DNA of 20,328 nt from an uncultured Flavobacteriales bacterium (GTDB lineage: Bacteria; Bacteroidota; Bacteroidia; Flavobacteriales_D; Sanyastnellaceae): contig CALJKR010000069.1 of the NCBI GenBank assembly GCA_937974555.1, forward strand, positions 1 to 20,328. Direction: 5' to 3'. The position numbers and the translations under genes were made by a program. Each line of letters begins with the position of its first letter. The first letter of the stretch is position 1. The notes beneath the pieces are model-generated. The model searched no databases, was not told the origin of the DNA, and saw only the letters and a list, made by a program, of their open reading frames with translations. Positions 7,988 to 15,465 of this stretch are shown one piece after another.

Positions 7988-9130
7988 ATGCCCAAACCGA
8001 AAAACATTGAGGAATTAAAAATTGCGTTAGAAAAAATCCTTGGAGCCCGCATTCAATATGGCTATCAATGCCAAGAGCTATCGAATGAGATTAAAATTTT
8101 GACACAAAAAAATATCAGTGCACAGACCATACGACGCATTTGTGGACTGCTTCCCTACCAAGGTCAACTTCGCCCATTTACTTATTCCGCGATTTCGGAA
8201 TTTATTGATATCAAACTTTGGAACAAAAAAAACAAACCCCATTCTGGATACAATCGTAAGATGATTCTGCAACTTCTCATTTCCATTGCAGAACAACATC
8301 AATATCTCCCAGAATCGCTTCAGAGCAAAAGTCAATTGGAATGGCTTCGTTTTCTTTATCACCACTTGAAAACTCTCTCCCCTTCCTTACTAGAAATCAT
8401 TCAAAGTGATTCTTTTATGAATCTATGGTGGTATTATACACCACCCATGGACATTCTGAATCATCAAGCCAAGCGTTGGATACTTCCCTTGCGACATGCA
8501 CAATTATTGCCCCAGAAACGTCGGTATATGGAAAGTTTTTATTTCCAATCGCAATGGCTATCCCAACAAAACATAAGAATAACAGAAAAGGAATGTCAAA
8601 ACATCCAGAAGAGCCTTGCATCAACCTCAGGAATTGAGCGTGGCCGATTGCTGATAACACTATGGTGGAACTGGAAACAAAACAAAGACCAAGATGCGTT
8701 AGATGACAGCGTTGCAGGATTCATCAAAAAATGGGAAAGGCAACCCAATACAATCTGCACTTTGGAACAATATCAAATAATCGAGAATTTGTGTCTATTG
8801 AATCGATTTGCAGATGCACGTAGAGTATCCAAAATCAAGGCCGCATCCAACAAAGCATTGCCCCAGGTCTACAACAGTCTATTGAATTTTTGGGAATCTA
8901 TTCTCGGCATACTCGAAGGCAAAAGAGGACTACAAAATCAAAATCTATTTCTGCAACATGAGTCGCATTTGTTCTTTGCACCGAAATTTTATGAACTCGT
9001 TTTTATTCAATCAATACTAAGAAGCAAATACCTGAGAGACTTTCACCAAGAGCGTTATATCAAAAGACGCGAGGAGTTGATACTCGATACGAAATATACC
9101 TATTTGCGAGAATGGCCGCAGCAGGATTAG
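7988..9130 (+). CDS. Putative HTH-like regulatory protein, 380 aa
   Basis: The N-terminal 80 residues resemble a DNA-binding-like module common in Bacteroidota: a helix (LKIALEKILGARIQ), LSNEIKILTQKNISAQTIRRICGLL, then a segment PFTYSAISEFIDIKLW. Similar proteins read LS..I...TG..IS..TLKRLFG followed by TLD.LA.YLGY.SW. The remaining 300 residues are helical and rich in Trp, Gln and Tyr, perhaps TPR-like in the second half (ICTLEQYQIIENLCLLNRFADARRV); I recognise no enzymatic motif. There is no signal peptide or membrane helix, so the protein should be cytoplasmic. It is divergent from the sigma-factor operon with a 53-base gap, which suggests shared regulation. The regulatory function is inference from the N-terminal resemblance. 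Confidence 0.65.
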   Translation: MPKPKNIEELKIALEKILGARIQYGYQCQELSNEIKILTQKNISAQTIRRICGLLPYQGQLRPFTYSAISEFIDIKLWNKKNKPHSGYNRKMILQLLISIAEQHQYLPESLQSKSQLEWLRFLYHHLKTLSPSLLEIIQSDSFMNLWWYYTPPMDILNHQAKRWILPLRHAQLLPQKRRYMESFYFQSQWLSQQNIRITEKECQNIQKSLASTSGIERGRLLITLWWNWKQNKDQDALDDSVAGFIKKWERQPNTICTLEQYQIIENLCLLNRFADARRVSKIKAASNKALPQVYNSLLNFWESILGILEGKRGLQNQNLFLQHESHLFFAPKFYELVFIQSILRSKYLRDFHQERYIKRREELILDTKYTYLREWPQQD

Positions 9131-9157
9131 ACTTCAAGCCATAAAGAAGATCAGTAA

Positions 9158-9232
9158 GGGCGAATTGACATTCGCCCGGTGGATCGGTGAATCGGTGAAT
9201 CGGTAACCAGTTGGAAGTGGACTTTAGTCCAC
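9158..9232. repeat. REP-like element: two perfect hairpins flanking an 8-bp tandem repeat
   Basis: Hairpin 1: GGGCGAAT (9158-9165), loop TGAC, ATTCGCCC (9170-9177). Hairpin 2: GTGGAC (9217-9222), loop TTTA, GTCCAC (9227-9232). Between them GAATCGGT is repeated in tandem (about 2.9 copies, 9182-9204). Neither hairpin is followed by a T tract on either strand, so they are not simple terminators. Paired short palindromes with tetraloops in an intergenic region are typical of REP/BIME elements mobilised by RAYT transposases; no RAYT gene is in the window. Confidence 0.5.
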
Positions 9233-9271
9233 CGGATAGGGAAAAGAATGGGAATGAGAATGCGGACACAC

Positions 9272-9307
9272 AAAAAAAAGGGAACAACTTTCGCCATTCC
9301 CTTTTTT
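9272..9307 (-). terminator. Terminator of the ribosomal-protein/tsf operon (probably bidirectional)
   Basis: An 11-bp stem AAAAAAGGGAA / TTCCCTTTTTT (9274-9284 with 9297-9307) and a 12-base loop, 20 bases after the tsf stop. Read leftward the stem runs into eight T residues. Read rightward it also ends in a T tract, so it can stop transcription from the HTH-like gene too. Confidence 0.8.
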
Positions 9308-9326
9308 CTTTTGGTTCTGTTATTGA

Positions 9327-10154
9327 CTATCCCAACGCAAAACGGATAAATCCGGTTGCAGTAAGATCTTTATCTGTAGACTTCATGTATTGAGAAACAT
9401 TCATTTTGCTGTCCTTGATAAACTCTTGGTTCAACAATGTGTTTTCTTTCATGAATTTGCCCAAACGTCCCATGGCAATTTTCTCTGCCATTTCCGCTGG
9501 TTTGCCTTCGTTGATCGCTTGCTCTTTACCTACTTCCAATTCCTTCTGTTTGATCTCTTCAGAAACTGAATTCTCATCCAAAGCAACCGGTGCCATAGCT
9601 GCGGCTTGCATTGCTACATCCTTTGCTACATCAGCTGAAGTCTCTTTGTTGAAACCTACTACAGAAGCCAATTTGTTTCCTGGGTGGTTGTAACAAAATA
9701 CCATTCCTGCATTGACAGTTCCATAGTATGACAAATCCAACTTCTCTCCGATTTTACCGATTTCTTCTGTGATTTTGTCGTTGATAGACATTCCACTATC
9801 CGCAAATGGCAAAGCTTTCAACTCATCCAAAGTGGCTGGGTTGTTGGCAATCGCAATGTCCAAAATGGTGTTGGCTACTGCTACAAAAGCCTCGTTCTTA
9901 GCAACGAAATCTGTTTCACAGTTCAAAACAACCATTGTACCACGTGTGTTGTCCGCTGTGGCTTTAGCCAATACTACACCTTCGGTAGCATCACGATCAC
10001 TTCTGTTGGCGGCAACTTTTTGACCTTTCTTACGAAGCAAGTCAATAGCGGCATCAAAATCTCCATTGGCTTCCACCAATGCTTTTTTACAATCCATCAT
10101 ACCGGCTCCGGTGATGGTACGCAACTTATTTACGTCTGCTGCTGTAATATTCAT
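9327..10154 (-). CDS. tsf: Translation elongation factor Ts
   Basis: EF-Ts is the guanine-nucleotide exchange factor that recycles EF-Tu-GDP in the cytoplasm. The N-terminal UBA-like domain begins MNITAADVNKLRTITGAGMM and continues with DCKKALVEANGDFDAAIDLLRKKG. The EF-Tu contact segment NCETDFVAKNEAF is at about residues 78-90. The core and the C-terminal part with KMNVSQYMK follow. At 275 residues it is a normal length for Bacteroidota. The gene starts 23 bases after the rpsB stop and is the last gene of the rplM-rpsI-rpsB-tsf run. A strong stem-loop terminator lies 20 bases beyond its stop. Confidence 0.98.
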   Translation of the reverse strand: MNITAADVNKLRTITGAGMMDCKKALVEANGDFDAAIDLLRKKGQKVAANRSDRDATEGVVLAKATADNTRGTMVVLNCETDFVAKNEAFVAVANTILDIAIANNPATLDELKALPFADSGMSINDKITEEIGKIGEKLDLSYYGTVNAGMVFCYNHPGNKLASVVGFNKETSADVAKDVAMQAAAMAPVALDENSVSEEIKQKELEVGKEQAINEGKPAEMAEKIAMGRLGKFMKENTLLNQEFIKDSKMNVSQYMKSTDKDLTATGFIRFALG

Positions 10155-10177
10155 AATAATTCTTTTAAAACGATTAA

Positions 10178-10960
10178 TTAAGCTCTTGGAGCACGCTTAC
10201 GTGGCTTTGCATCTGCTTTACCTTCCGCCTTGGCTTCAGTAGCGGGTGCATCTTCGTTCTTATCTTTTTCAGTCTTACGCTCAGACAAACCTTCTGCGAT
10301 TGCTTCAATAACTACATCCAAAATTTTAGAAATAGACTTTGTAGCATCGTCATTGGCTGGAATAGCGAAATCAACTTTACGTGGATCGCTGTTGGTATCC
10401 ACCATTGCGAAAACTGGAATACCCAAACGCTTGGCTTCAGCTACTGCGATATGCTCTTTCATTACGTCGATTACAAACAAAGCAGCAGGTACACGGTTCA
10501 TGTCCGCGATAGAACCCAATACTTTGAACATTTTATCGTGAGTACGAGTCAATTGCAAACGCTCGCGCTTAGACAATGTTGCAGCCGTTCCGTCTACTTC
10601 CATTTTCTCGATGTTGGTCATCTTACGCACCGCCTTACGGATAGTAACGAAGTTGGTCAACATACCACCTGGCCAACGCTCAGTAACGAAAGGCATACCG
10701 ATTGCGGAAATGCGCTCTGCTACCAAATCTTTGGCTTGCTTTTTTGTTGCTACGAAAAGGATTTTCTTTCCAGACTTTGCGATTTGCTTCATCGCATTGG
10801 CAGCCTCGTCTAACTTAACTACCGTCTTGTTTAAATCAATGATGTGGATACCCTTCTTCTCGCCGAAGATATAGGGAGCCATGTTGGGGTTCCACTTTCT
10901 GCTTAAGTGACCGAAATGTACACCGGCCTCCAAAAGCTCGTCAAAACTAACTCTTGCCAT
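10178..10960 (-). CDS. rpsB: 30S ribosomal protein S2 (uS2)
   Basis: S2 sits on the back of the 30S subunit. Typical stretches are FDELLEAGVHFGHLSRKWNP, YIFGEKKGIHIIDLNKTV, ILFVATKKQAKDLVAERI, ERWPGGMLTNFVTIRKAV and PVFAMVDTNSDPRKVDFAIP followed by ANDDATKSI. The last 30 or so residues form a charged, low-complexity tail rich in Lys, Ala and Glu (APATEAKAEGKADAKPRKRA), an extension often present in Bacteroidota. Upstream, the 103 bases from rpsI contain a strong hairpin with a T tract, so rpsB-tsf expression is either read-through past it or from its own promoter; I see no convincing promoter in the 34 bases between hairpin and ATG. Confidence 0.98.
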   Translation of the reverse strand: MARVSFDELLEAGVHFGHLSRKWNPNMAPYIFGEKKGIHIIDLNKTVVKLDEAANAMKQIAKSGKKILFVATKKQAKDLVAERISAIGMPFVTERWPGGMLTNFVTIRKAVRKMTNIEKMEVDGTAATLSKRERLQLTRTHDKMFKVLGSIADMNRVPAALFVIDVMKEHIAVAEAKRLGIPVFAMVDTNSDPRKVDFAIPANDDATKSISKILDVVIEAIAEGLSERKTEKDKNEDAPATEAKAEGKADAKPRKRAPRA

Positions 10961-10986
10961 TTTATTATATAATTGTTTACTTTCTC

Positions 10987-11033
10987 AAAAAATCAATTCG
11001 CCGGTAGCCACCCAAGGGTGAGTCCGGCGAATT
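10987..11033 (-). terminator. Terminator-like or attenuator hairpin between rpsI and rpsB
   Basis: A perfect 10-bp stem AATTCGCCGG / CCGGCGAATT (10995-11004 with 11024-11033) encloses an inner 5-bp stem CACCC-AA-GGGTG (11009-11020). Read leftward, the stem is followed by GATTTTTTG (10994-10986), the layout of an intrinsic terminator. It may partly terminate the rplM-rpsI message or act as a control structure for rpsB. Confidence 0.75.
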
Positions 11034-11063
11034 TGGATGCTAAACAATGTTCCAGTCCCGCGA

Positions 11064-11459
11064 TTAACGCTTAGAGAACTGGAAGCGCTTACGTGCTTTC
11101 TTCTGACCGAACTTCTTACGTTCAACCATACGAGGGTCACGTGTTGTCAATCCCTCCGCTTTCAATGCGGGCTTCCACTCAGGATTAATTTCAATCAATG
11201 CTTTGCTAATCGCCAAACGAACAGCCTCAGCTTGACCAGTAATACCACCACCATCGATGTTGGCTTTGAAATCATACTTTCCTTCAGTACCAGTCAAAGC
11301 AAATGGTTGATTTACTTTATATTGTAATACCAATGATGGGAAATATGTTTTTAAATCACGACCATTGATCATGATGTTTCCTGTTCCTTCTGAAAGGTAT
11401 ACGCGTGCTACTGCACATTTACGACGACCTGAAGTATTGGTGTATTGGGTAGTTGCCAT
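11064..11459 (-). CDS. rpsI: 30S ribosomal protein S9 (uS9)
   Basis: 131 residues, a full-length S9. Recognisable stretches are TSGRRKCAVARVYLSEGTGN, IMINGRD, the glycine-rich NIDGGGITGQAEAVRLAISK, and the basic C-terminal part GLTTRDPRMVERKKFGQKKA ending in FSKR. That terminal tail reaches the P-site tRNA in the ribosome. The start is 9 bases after the rplM stop, the usual L13-S9 pairing. Confidence 0.98.
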   Translation of the reverse strand: MATTQYTNTSGRRKCAVARVYLSEGTGNIMINGRDLKTYFPSLVLQYKVNQPFALTGTEGKYDFKANIDGGGITGQAEAVRLAISKALIEINPEWKPALKAEGLTTRDPRMVERKKFGQKKARKRFQFSKR

Positions 11460-11468
11460 ACCGATTTA

Positions 11469-11918
11469 TTATCCTTTAATCTTGTATTCTGTTGGTTGTT
11501 GCGCTTGTTGCTTGTGATCAGCACCAGCATACACAAACAAGTTGCGGTATACTGCACTTCCCAAACGATTTTTTGGAAGCATACCACGAACTGCCATTTC
11601 TACCATGGCGGTTGGGTGCTTGGCCATCATCTCCTTTGGAGTAGCAAAACGCTGTCCACCGGGATATCCTGTGTAACGGATGTATACTTTCTCATCCCAT
11701 TTCTTTCCGGTCAATGCAACCTTATCTGCGTTGATTACAATTACATTGTCACCACAATCTGCGTGAGGGGTGAACAATGGCTTGTGCTTGCCTCTTAATA
11801 GGTAAGCCACTTCTGAACTCAAACGGCCCAAATTCACGCCGGTTGCATCTACTACCAACCACTTCTTGTCAGCGGTTTCTTTGTTGGCAGAAATAGTTTT
11901 ATAACTTAAAGTATCCAT
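11469..11918 (-). CDS. rplM: 50S ribosomal protein L13 (uL13)
   Basis: 149 residues, a full-length L13, an early-assembly protein of the large subunit. Typical stretches are KKWLVVDATGVNLGRLSSEV, LLRGKHKPLFTPHADCGDNV, VALTGKKWDEKVYIRYTGYPG and AVRGMLPKNRLGSAVYRNLFV. It is the first gene of the ribosomal operon. A promoter match and a small 5'-leader hairpin lie within 65 bases upstream. The start ATG at 11918 gives the expected short N-terminal extension. Confidence 0.98.
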   Translation of the reverse strand: MDTLSYKTISANKETADKKWLVVDATGVNLGRLSSEVAYLLRGKHKPLFTPHADCGDNVIVINADKVALTGKKWDEKVYIRYTGYPGGQRFATPKEMMAKHPTAMVEMAVRGMLPKNRLGSAVYRNLFVYAGADHKQQAQQPTEYKIKG

Positions 11919-11950
11919 GTCGTTACGGTTTATCCGTCAAAAACGGAGTG

Positions 11951-11981
11951 CGAAAGTAATACCTTTTTTTTATTCTACCAA
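11951..11981 (-). promoter_or_regulatory. Probable promoter of the rplM operon, with leader hairpin
   Basis: On the minus strand TTG (11981-11979), 20 bases, then TACTTTCG (11958-11951), one mismatch from the Bacteroidota -7 consensus TAnnTTTG. Transcription would start near 11945, giving a leader of about 27 bases. A short hairpin TCCGT-CAAAA-ACGGA (11933-11947) sits at the very 5' end of that leader. Confidence 0.6.
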
Positions 11982-12061
11982 GACTTTTCAACAATGTTTT
12001 TCTAATTTACTGAAAATCAGTTAAATATTTTGTTGGGTAAAGATTTCATTCTCGGCCTGCG

Positions 12062-15000
12062 CTACCAATTCATGCGGACTTGGATCAATCCTGTATGCAC
12101 AACCGCTCTTCCTGGAGATTGCCGTCCGTTGTATTGTACCGTCCATTGCAATCTTTGCGATTGGTTTTGGTATTGCAAGGTCCAAGTGGCGTTTTGCCCG
12201 GGTGTCAATCCTTCCAAAACATCATAAGCCACAGATTGACGTTCATCCCCAGTATACTTTAAAACGTGATAAGCTACTTCTGCGGTCACCCCAAACTTTC
12301 CTGCCTCATTCCATCTGCATTGCAATGGAAAATGCCATGCCTGCATGGGCGGCTGCTTAACGTCCCACTTCTTCTCCACATAATACGGCGTAAGCACCCA
12401 TTGTTGCTTAATGCTCCGATTGACCAATTCCAACTTGTATTGCTTCTCATCAATACTATAATTCCTTCCCGAAAGAAAATTACTGGATATCTGCTTCTTG
12501 GATTGCACATATTGAGGCTGTGCCGACCACATTCCTGTAAAATTCCAACGAAGGAAAAGATTCATTTTTTGCTCCGTTCTCCATTCACTTCCCATGGTTA
12601 GCGCATTCTTGTTCTGCACCTGCTGGAGATCTAGACCGGTACTCCATATTGGACTATTGTTATTAAAAACAAACTGATTTCTGAGCAAACGACTCATTTG
12701 AATAACAGCAGTGTCCAAACTCGAATTTTCTTTCCATTTCAACGTCGGTGCCGTGAGGGCCTGATTCTCCCATTGGACCGTAGATACATTGGATAGTCGT
12801 TTGATCCATCCTTCTCTGGGTCGCCATTGCATATTGGCCGATGCCTTTTGGCGATATACCGAAACAAAATCATCCGTGGGTAACGTTGTTCGAATATAAT
12901 TGGCCTCATATCCAAAAGCAGCCACCTCAAACTCATTCAATTCTTTTACACCATTGCCATTGTAATCATTCCAAACATAATTTCCTTGACCTGCCGGCAC
13001 CTCGATGTACAAATAAGATTTTCTTTGCTCCAATCCCGAACCTGTTTCATAGTATGTATTGACACTCAATCCCCGCTGCGGAGACGACCAATTGCTGCCC
13101 AATCTTCCCACCCAATTTTTCTCTGCATCCCCTGAGAATCGGGAATCATCTGTTATCATCAACTGTCGACGAGAAATCACTGCATAATTGCGCCATTGGC
13201 TGTTGACTTGCCAAGCCATATCAACACCCATTTGCTCCGCCATGGTTGCTCTTTGGATATTGGGATCCAACGATGTCCCCAACCGATCTACCCGGTTGCG
13301 ATAAAATACGACAAACTTTTTTTGCAGCGTATCCTTGGTGCCCATGCCCAATGTATAATCGCCAAAGGCATAAGGCAAAGCCGCACCTGTTCCTGATTGA
13401 CTATTCCATTCCCACTCGTCTTGATAATAAATCCGATAATCATGTGGTGTATAATCCAGTTTGTTCTTCACTCTGAAATATTCCCCGGATCGAATGCCCG
13501 TAGATTGTGTGTACCATCCATCTGATTTCCAATTGAACTTTTCTGAATGAAAGGGTTGTCCTTTCCAACGTACCCTTTGTCCCTTCCAAACATTCGATAA
13601 TGCAAGTTGTTCTACATTCAATTGCAGAGACTGGTATTGCGATTTCCACTCATTGATCCATTGTATATTTTTGAAATCTCCCGTTACATTCCATCCCTGA
13701 ATATTCCAATTCCTTTCAAACTCCACCTCTCTGAATCGCTCCACCCTTTGAAAATATTGGGAGTTGTATTCCATGACCACGCGAGAGGTCCAGTTACTTG
13801 ACTTCCATTGCTCTTCTCCCTTCACTGCCCAACCTTGGTTATTGCCATCGTCCTTACTTGAAAACAAATTCAAATCCTGGTCCGACATCGCGGCTTCCCA
13901 ACGATGCAGCAATGATCCTTGCTTCAGTGTGGTTTGCTGCTCGATTCCCAATACATACATGGCCAATTTCTTGGGTGCGGTAAGGGGAGCTTTGTCAATA
14001 TAATCTCCTTGGTGTTGCCAAGATGTTCCATTCCAAATGGGCGCAACCCAAACATAGGTTTTACCAAATGCGGAGAAACCACTCTCACGATAATCTCCAT
14101 TGCCTGGCCCCACATAACTGAAAACAACCCGGTACAATTGCTTGGAAGTATCCGTACTGGATAACCAATATTTCATTCCCAAACTATCTCTTTGCACATA
14201 ACTAACGCCATTGATCAATCCTTCCTCAATGGGCGTAACGCCTGAAACATAAGCTTGATTGCTCTGGTCTCCAGATTGAGACAGCACCCAAGTGGATGAA
14301 TCATTCAAATTCAATTGCAAGGGTTGATTTTTGGCATCCCATTCATTAAAAGCTTGCCAATATAATCTCCCCCCATTCCATTTTTTTTCCGCTTTACTTA
14401 AAACCAAGGGCCTAAAATATTGCTTGTCTGAATATTGAAACTCTACCACAATTCGCTTGTCCTTGGTAATGGGTTGTGCAGCGGTAAATACAATCATGGC
14501 CGAATTGTAATCAATCACATAATCTTTGTCTTGACCGCGCTCCAATCGCCTGCCGTCTATATACACCGCTTCGGTGCCTGCAATCATTATCACAAAAGTC
14601 TCACCCTGCGCTCCCTGAAGCCGATAAGGGCCTTGATTACCTTCTATTCCAATAATACTCTGTCTTGCAAATCTTCCTTTAGATAACGACGCAGAAAAAG
14701 TAATGGATTCGGTTTCGGTTTGATGTTGAACTTGCATTCCCTGACCTCTTTTGAAGTATCTCAGAAAAACGCCCTCTTTATTTTGGGCTGTAAAATCGCC
14801 CGCCGTTATTTTTGTAGTCTTATTAAACAACACCATATTCACCTGATCAAAATCCTCCAACTTGCTGGAATATCCTCCTGGTTGAACTGGAATTTGGGCA
14901 TCCGACAATTGCGCTTGCAATTGCCACTCCGCATTGACCCATCCTTGAAGGGTAAGATTCATTCCACTTTGAACACTGGCACTTTGGTTGTTTCCCAATT

Positions 15001-15394
15001 GCAAACCGCGGGATATGCTCCCGCTGGTGGTAAGGCCTGAGAATGTGGACGTGGGGCTGGGCTCTTTTTGAATGGTGTAATTCAAACTGCGCTTGGCACC
15101 TGAACCATGCAATCGTGAGGACTGAGGAAATAGACCATATTCAGAGCGAAAAGGATAAGTACGGTATGAAAATCTCAATTTTCTCGAAGAGGCATCGCGA
15201 AGCAACAAAACTTTACCTTGAAGTGGAAACAAACGGTAATCTTGTGGAGACCATGGGATGGAATCCTCTTGGATATGAAACGATTTTGGATCAATTGCCA
15301 AGGAATCGATCATTAGCGTATCGCCTGCTACTTGGCCCCATGCGGGGATTCCCAAGAGCAAGAGAAACGAAAAAAACCAAAACCTATTTTTCAC
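12062..15394 (-). CDS. Very large outer-membrane beta-barrel-like protein, about 1110 aa
   Basis: I recognise this as a conserved large envelope protein of Bacteroidota but know no established function. From the GTG at 15394 it has a signal peptide (MKNRFWFFSFLLLLGIPAWG). SGLTTSGSISRG and the following DAQIPVQPGG...LEDFDQV and KITAGDFTAQNKEGVFLRYF stretches (about 119-215) are family hallmarks. A segment with DYVIDYNSAMIVFTAAQPIT (291-310) resembles parts of SprA-type surface proteins. The rest is beta-rich with alternating aromatic residues. NDYNGNGVKELNEFEVAAF (809-827) looks like a calcium-binding loop. The C-terminus ends VRMNW, an aromatic terminal residue as in outer-membrane barrels. 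A TTG at 15412 would add six residues and a less typical leader. The gene is divergent from an ABC permease. Confidence 0.8.
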   Translation of the reverse strand: MKNRFWFFSFLLLLGIPAWGQVAGDTLMIDSLAIDPKSFHIQEDSIPWSPQDYRLFPLQGKVLLLRDASSRKLRFSYRTYPFRSEYGLFPQSSRLHGSGAKRSLNYTIQKEPSPTSTFSGLTTSGSISRGLQLGNNQSASVQSGMNLTLQGWVNAEWQLQAQLSDAQIPVQPGGYSSKLEDFDQVNMVLFNKTTKITAGDFTAQNKEGVFLRYFKRGQGMQVQHQTETESITFSASLSKGRFARQSIIGIEGNQGPYRLQGAQGETFVIMIAGTEAVYIDGRRLERGQDKDYVIDYNSAMIVFTAAQPITKDKRIVVEFQYSDKQYFRPLVLSKAEKKWNGGRLYWQAFNEWDAKNQPLQLNLNDSSTWVLSQSGDQSNQAYVSGVTPIEEGLINGVSYVQRDSLGMKYWLSSTDTSKQLYRVVFSYVGPGNGDYRESGFSAFGKTYVWVAPIWNGTSWQHQGDYIDKAPLTAPKKLAMYVLGIEQQTTLKQGSLLHRWEAAMSDQDLNLFSSKDDGNNQGWAVKGEEQWKSSNWTSRVVMEYNSQYFQRVERFREVEFERNWNIQGWNVTGDFKNIQWINEWKSQYQSLQLNVEQLALSNVWKGQRVRWKGQPFHSEKFNWKSDGWYTQSTGIRSGEYFRVKNKLDYTPHDYRIYYQDEWEWNSQSGTGAALPYAFGDYTLGMGTKDTLQKKFVVFYRNRVDRLGTSLDPNIQRATMAEQMGVDMAWQVNSQWRNYAVISRRQLMITDDSRFSGDAEKNWVGRLGSNWSSPQRGLSVNTYYETGSGLEQRKSYLYIEVPAGQGNYVWNDYNGNGVKELNEFEVAAFGYEANYIRTTLPTDDFVSVYRQKASANMQWRPREGWIKRLSNVSTVQWENQALTAPTLKWKENSSLDTAVIQMSRLLRNQFVFNNNSPIWSTGLDLQQVQNKNALTMGSEWRTEQKMNLFLRWNFTGMWSAQPQYVQSKKQISSNFLSGRNYSIDEKQYKLELVNRSIKQQWVLTPYYVEKKWDVKQPPMQAWHFPLQCRWNEAGKFGVTAEVAYHVLKYTGDERQSVAYDVLEGLTPGQNATWTLQYQNQSQRLQWTVQYNGRQSPGRAVVHTGLIQVRMNW

Positions 15395-15433
15395 GACAAT
15401 CAGTTTCAACAAAGTTTAGGAAAATATATTGTT

Positions 15434-15445
15434 TCAGACGTCTGA
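15434..15445. promoter_or_regulatory. Perfect 12-bp palindrome, candidate operator
   Basis: TCAGACGTCTGA is its own reverse complement and lies centrally in the gap between the divergent large outer-membrane protein and permease genes. A dimeric regulator could bind it and control one or both genes. No regulator gene is adjacent. Confidence 0.35.
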
Positions 15446-15465
15446 CATCTTTTTAGTTTAGCAAA

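Noticed and set aside
12009..12021. ACTGA-AAA-TCAGT inverted repeat after the large outer-membrane gene as a terminator
   Set aside because: The stem is only 5 bp with a 3-base loop and has no T tract on the minus strand. It is too weak to call.
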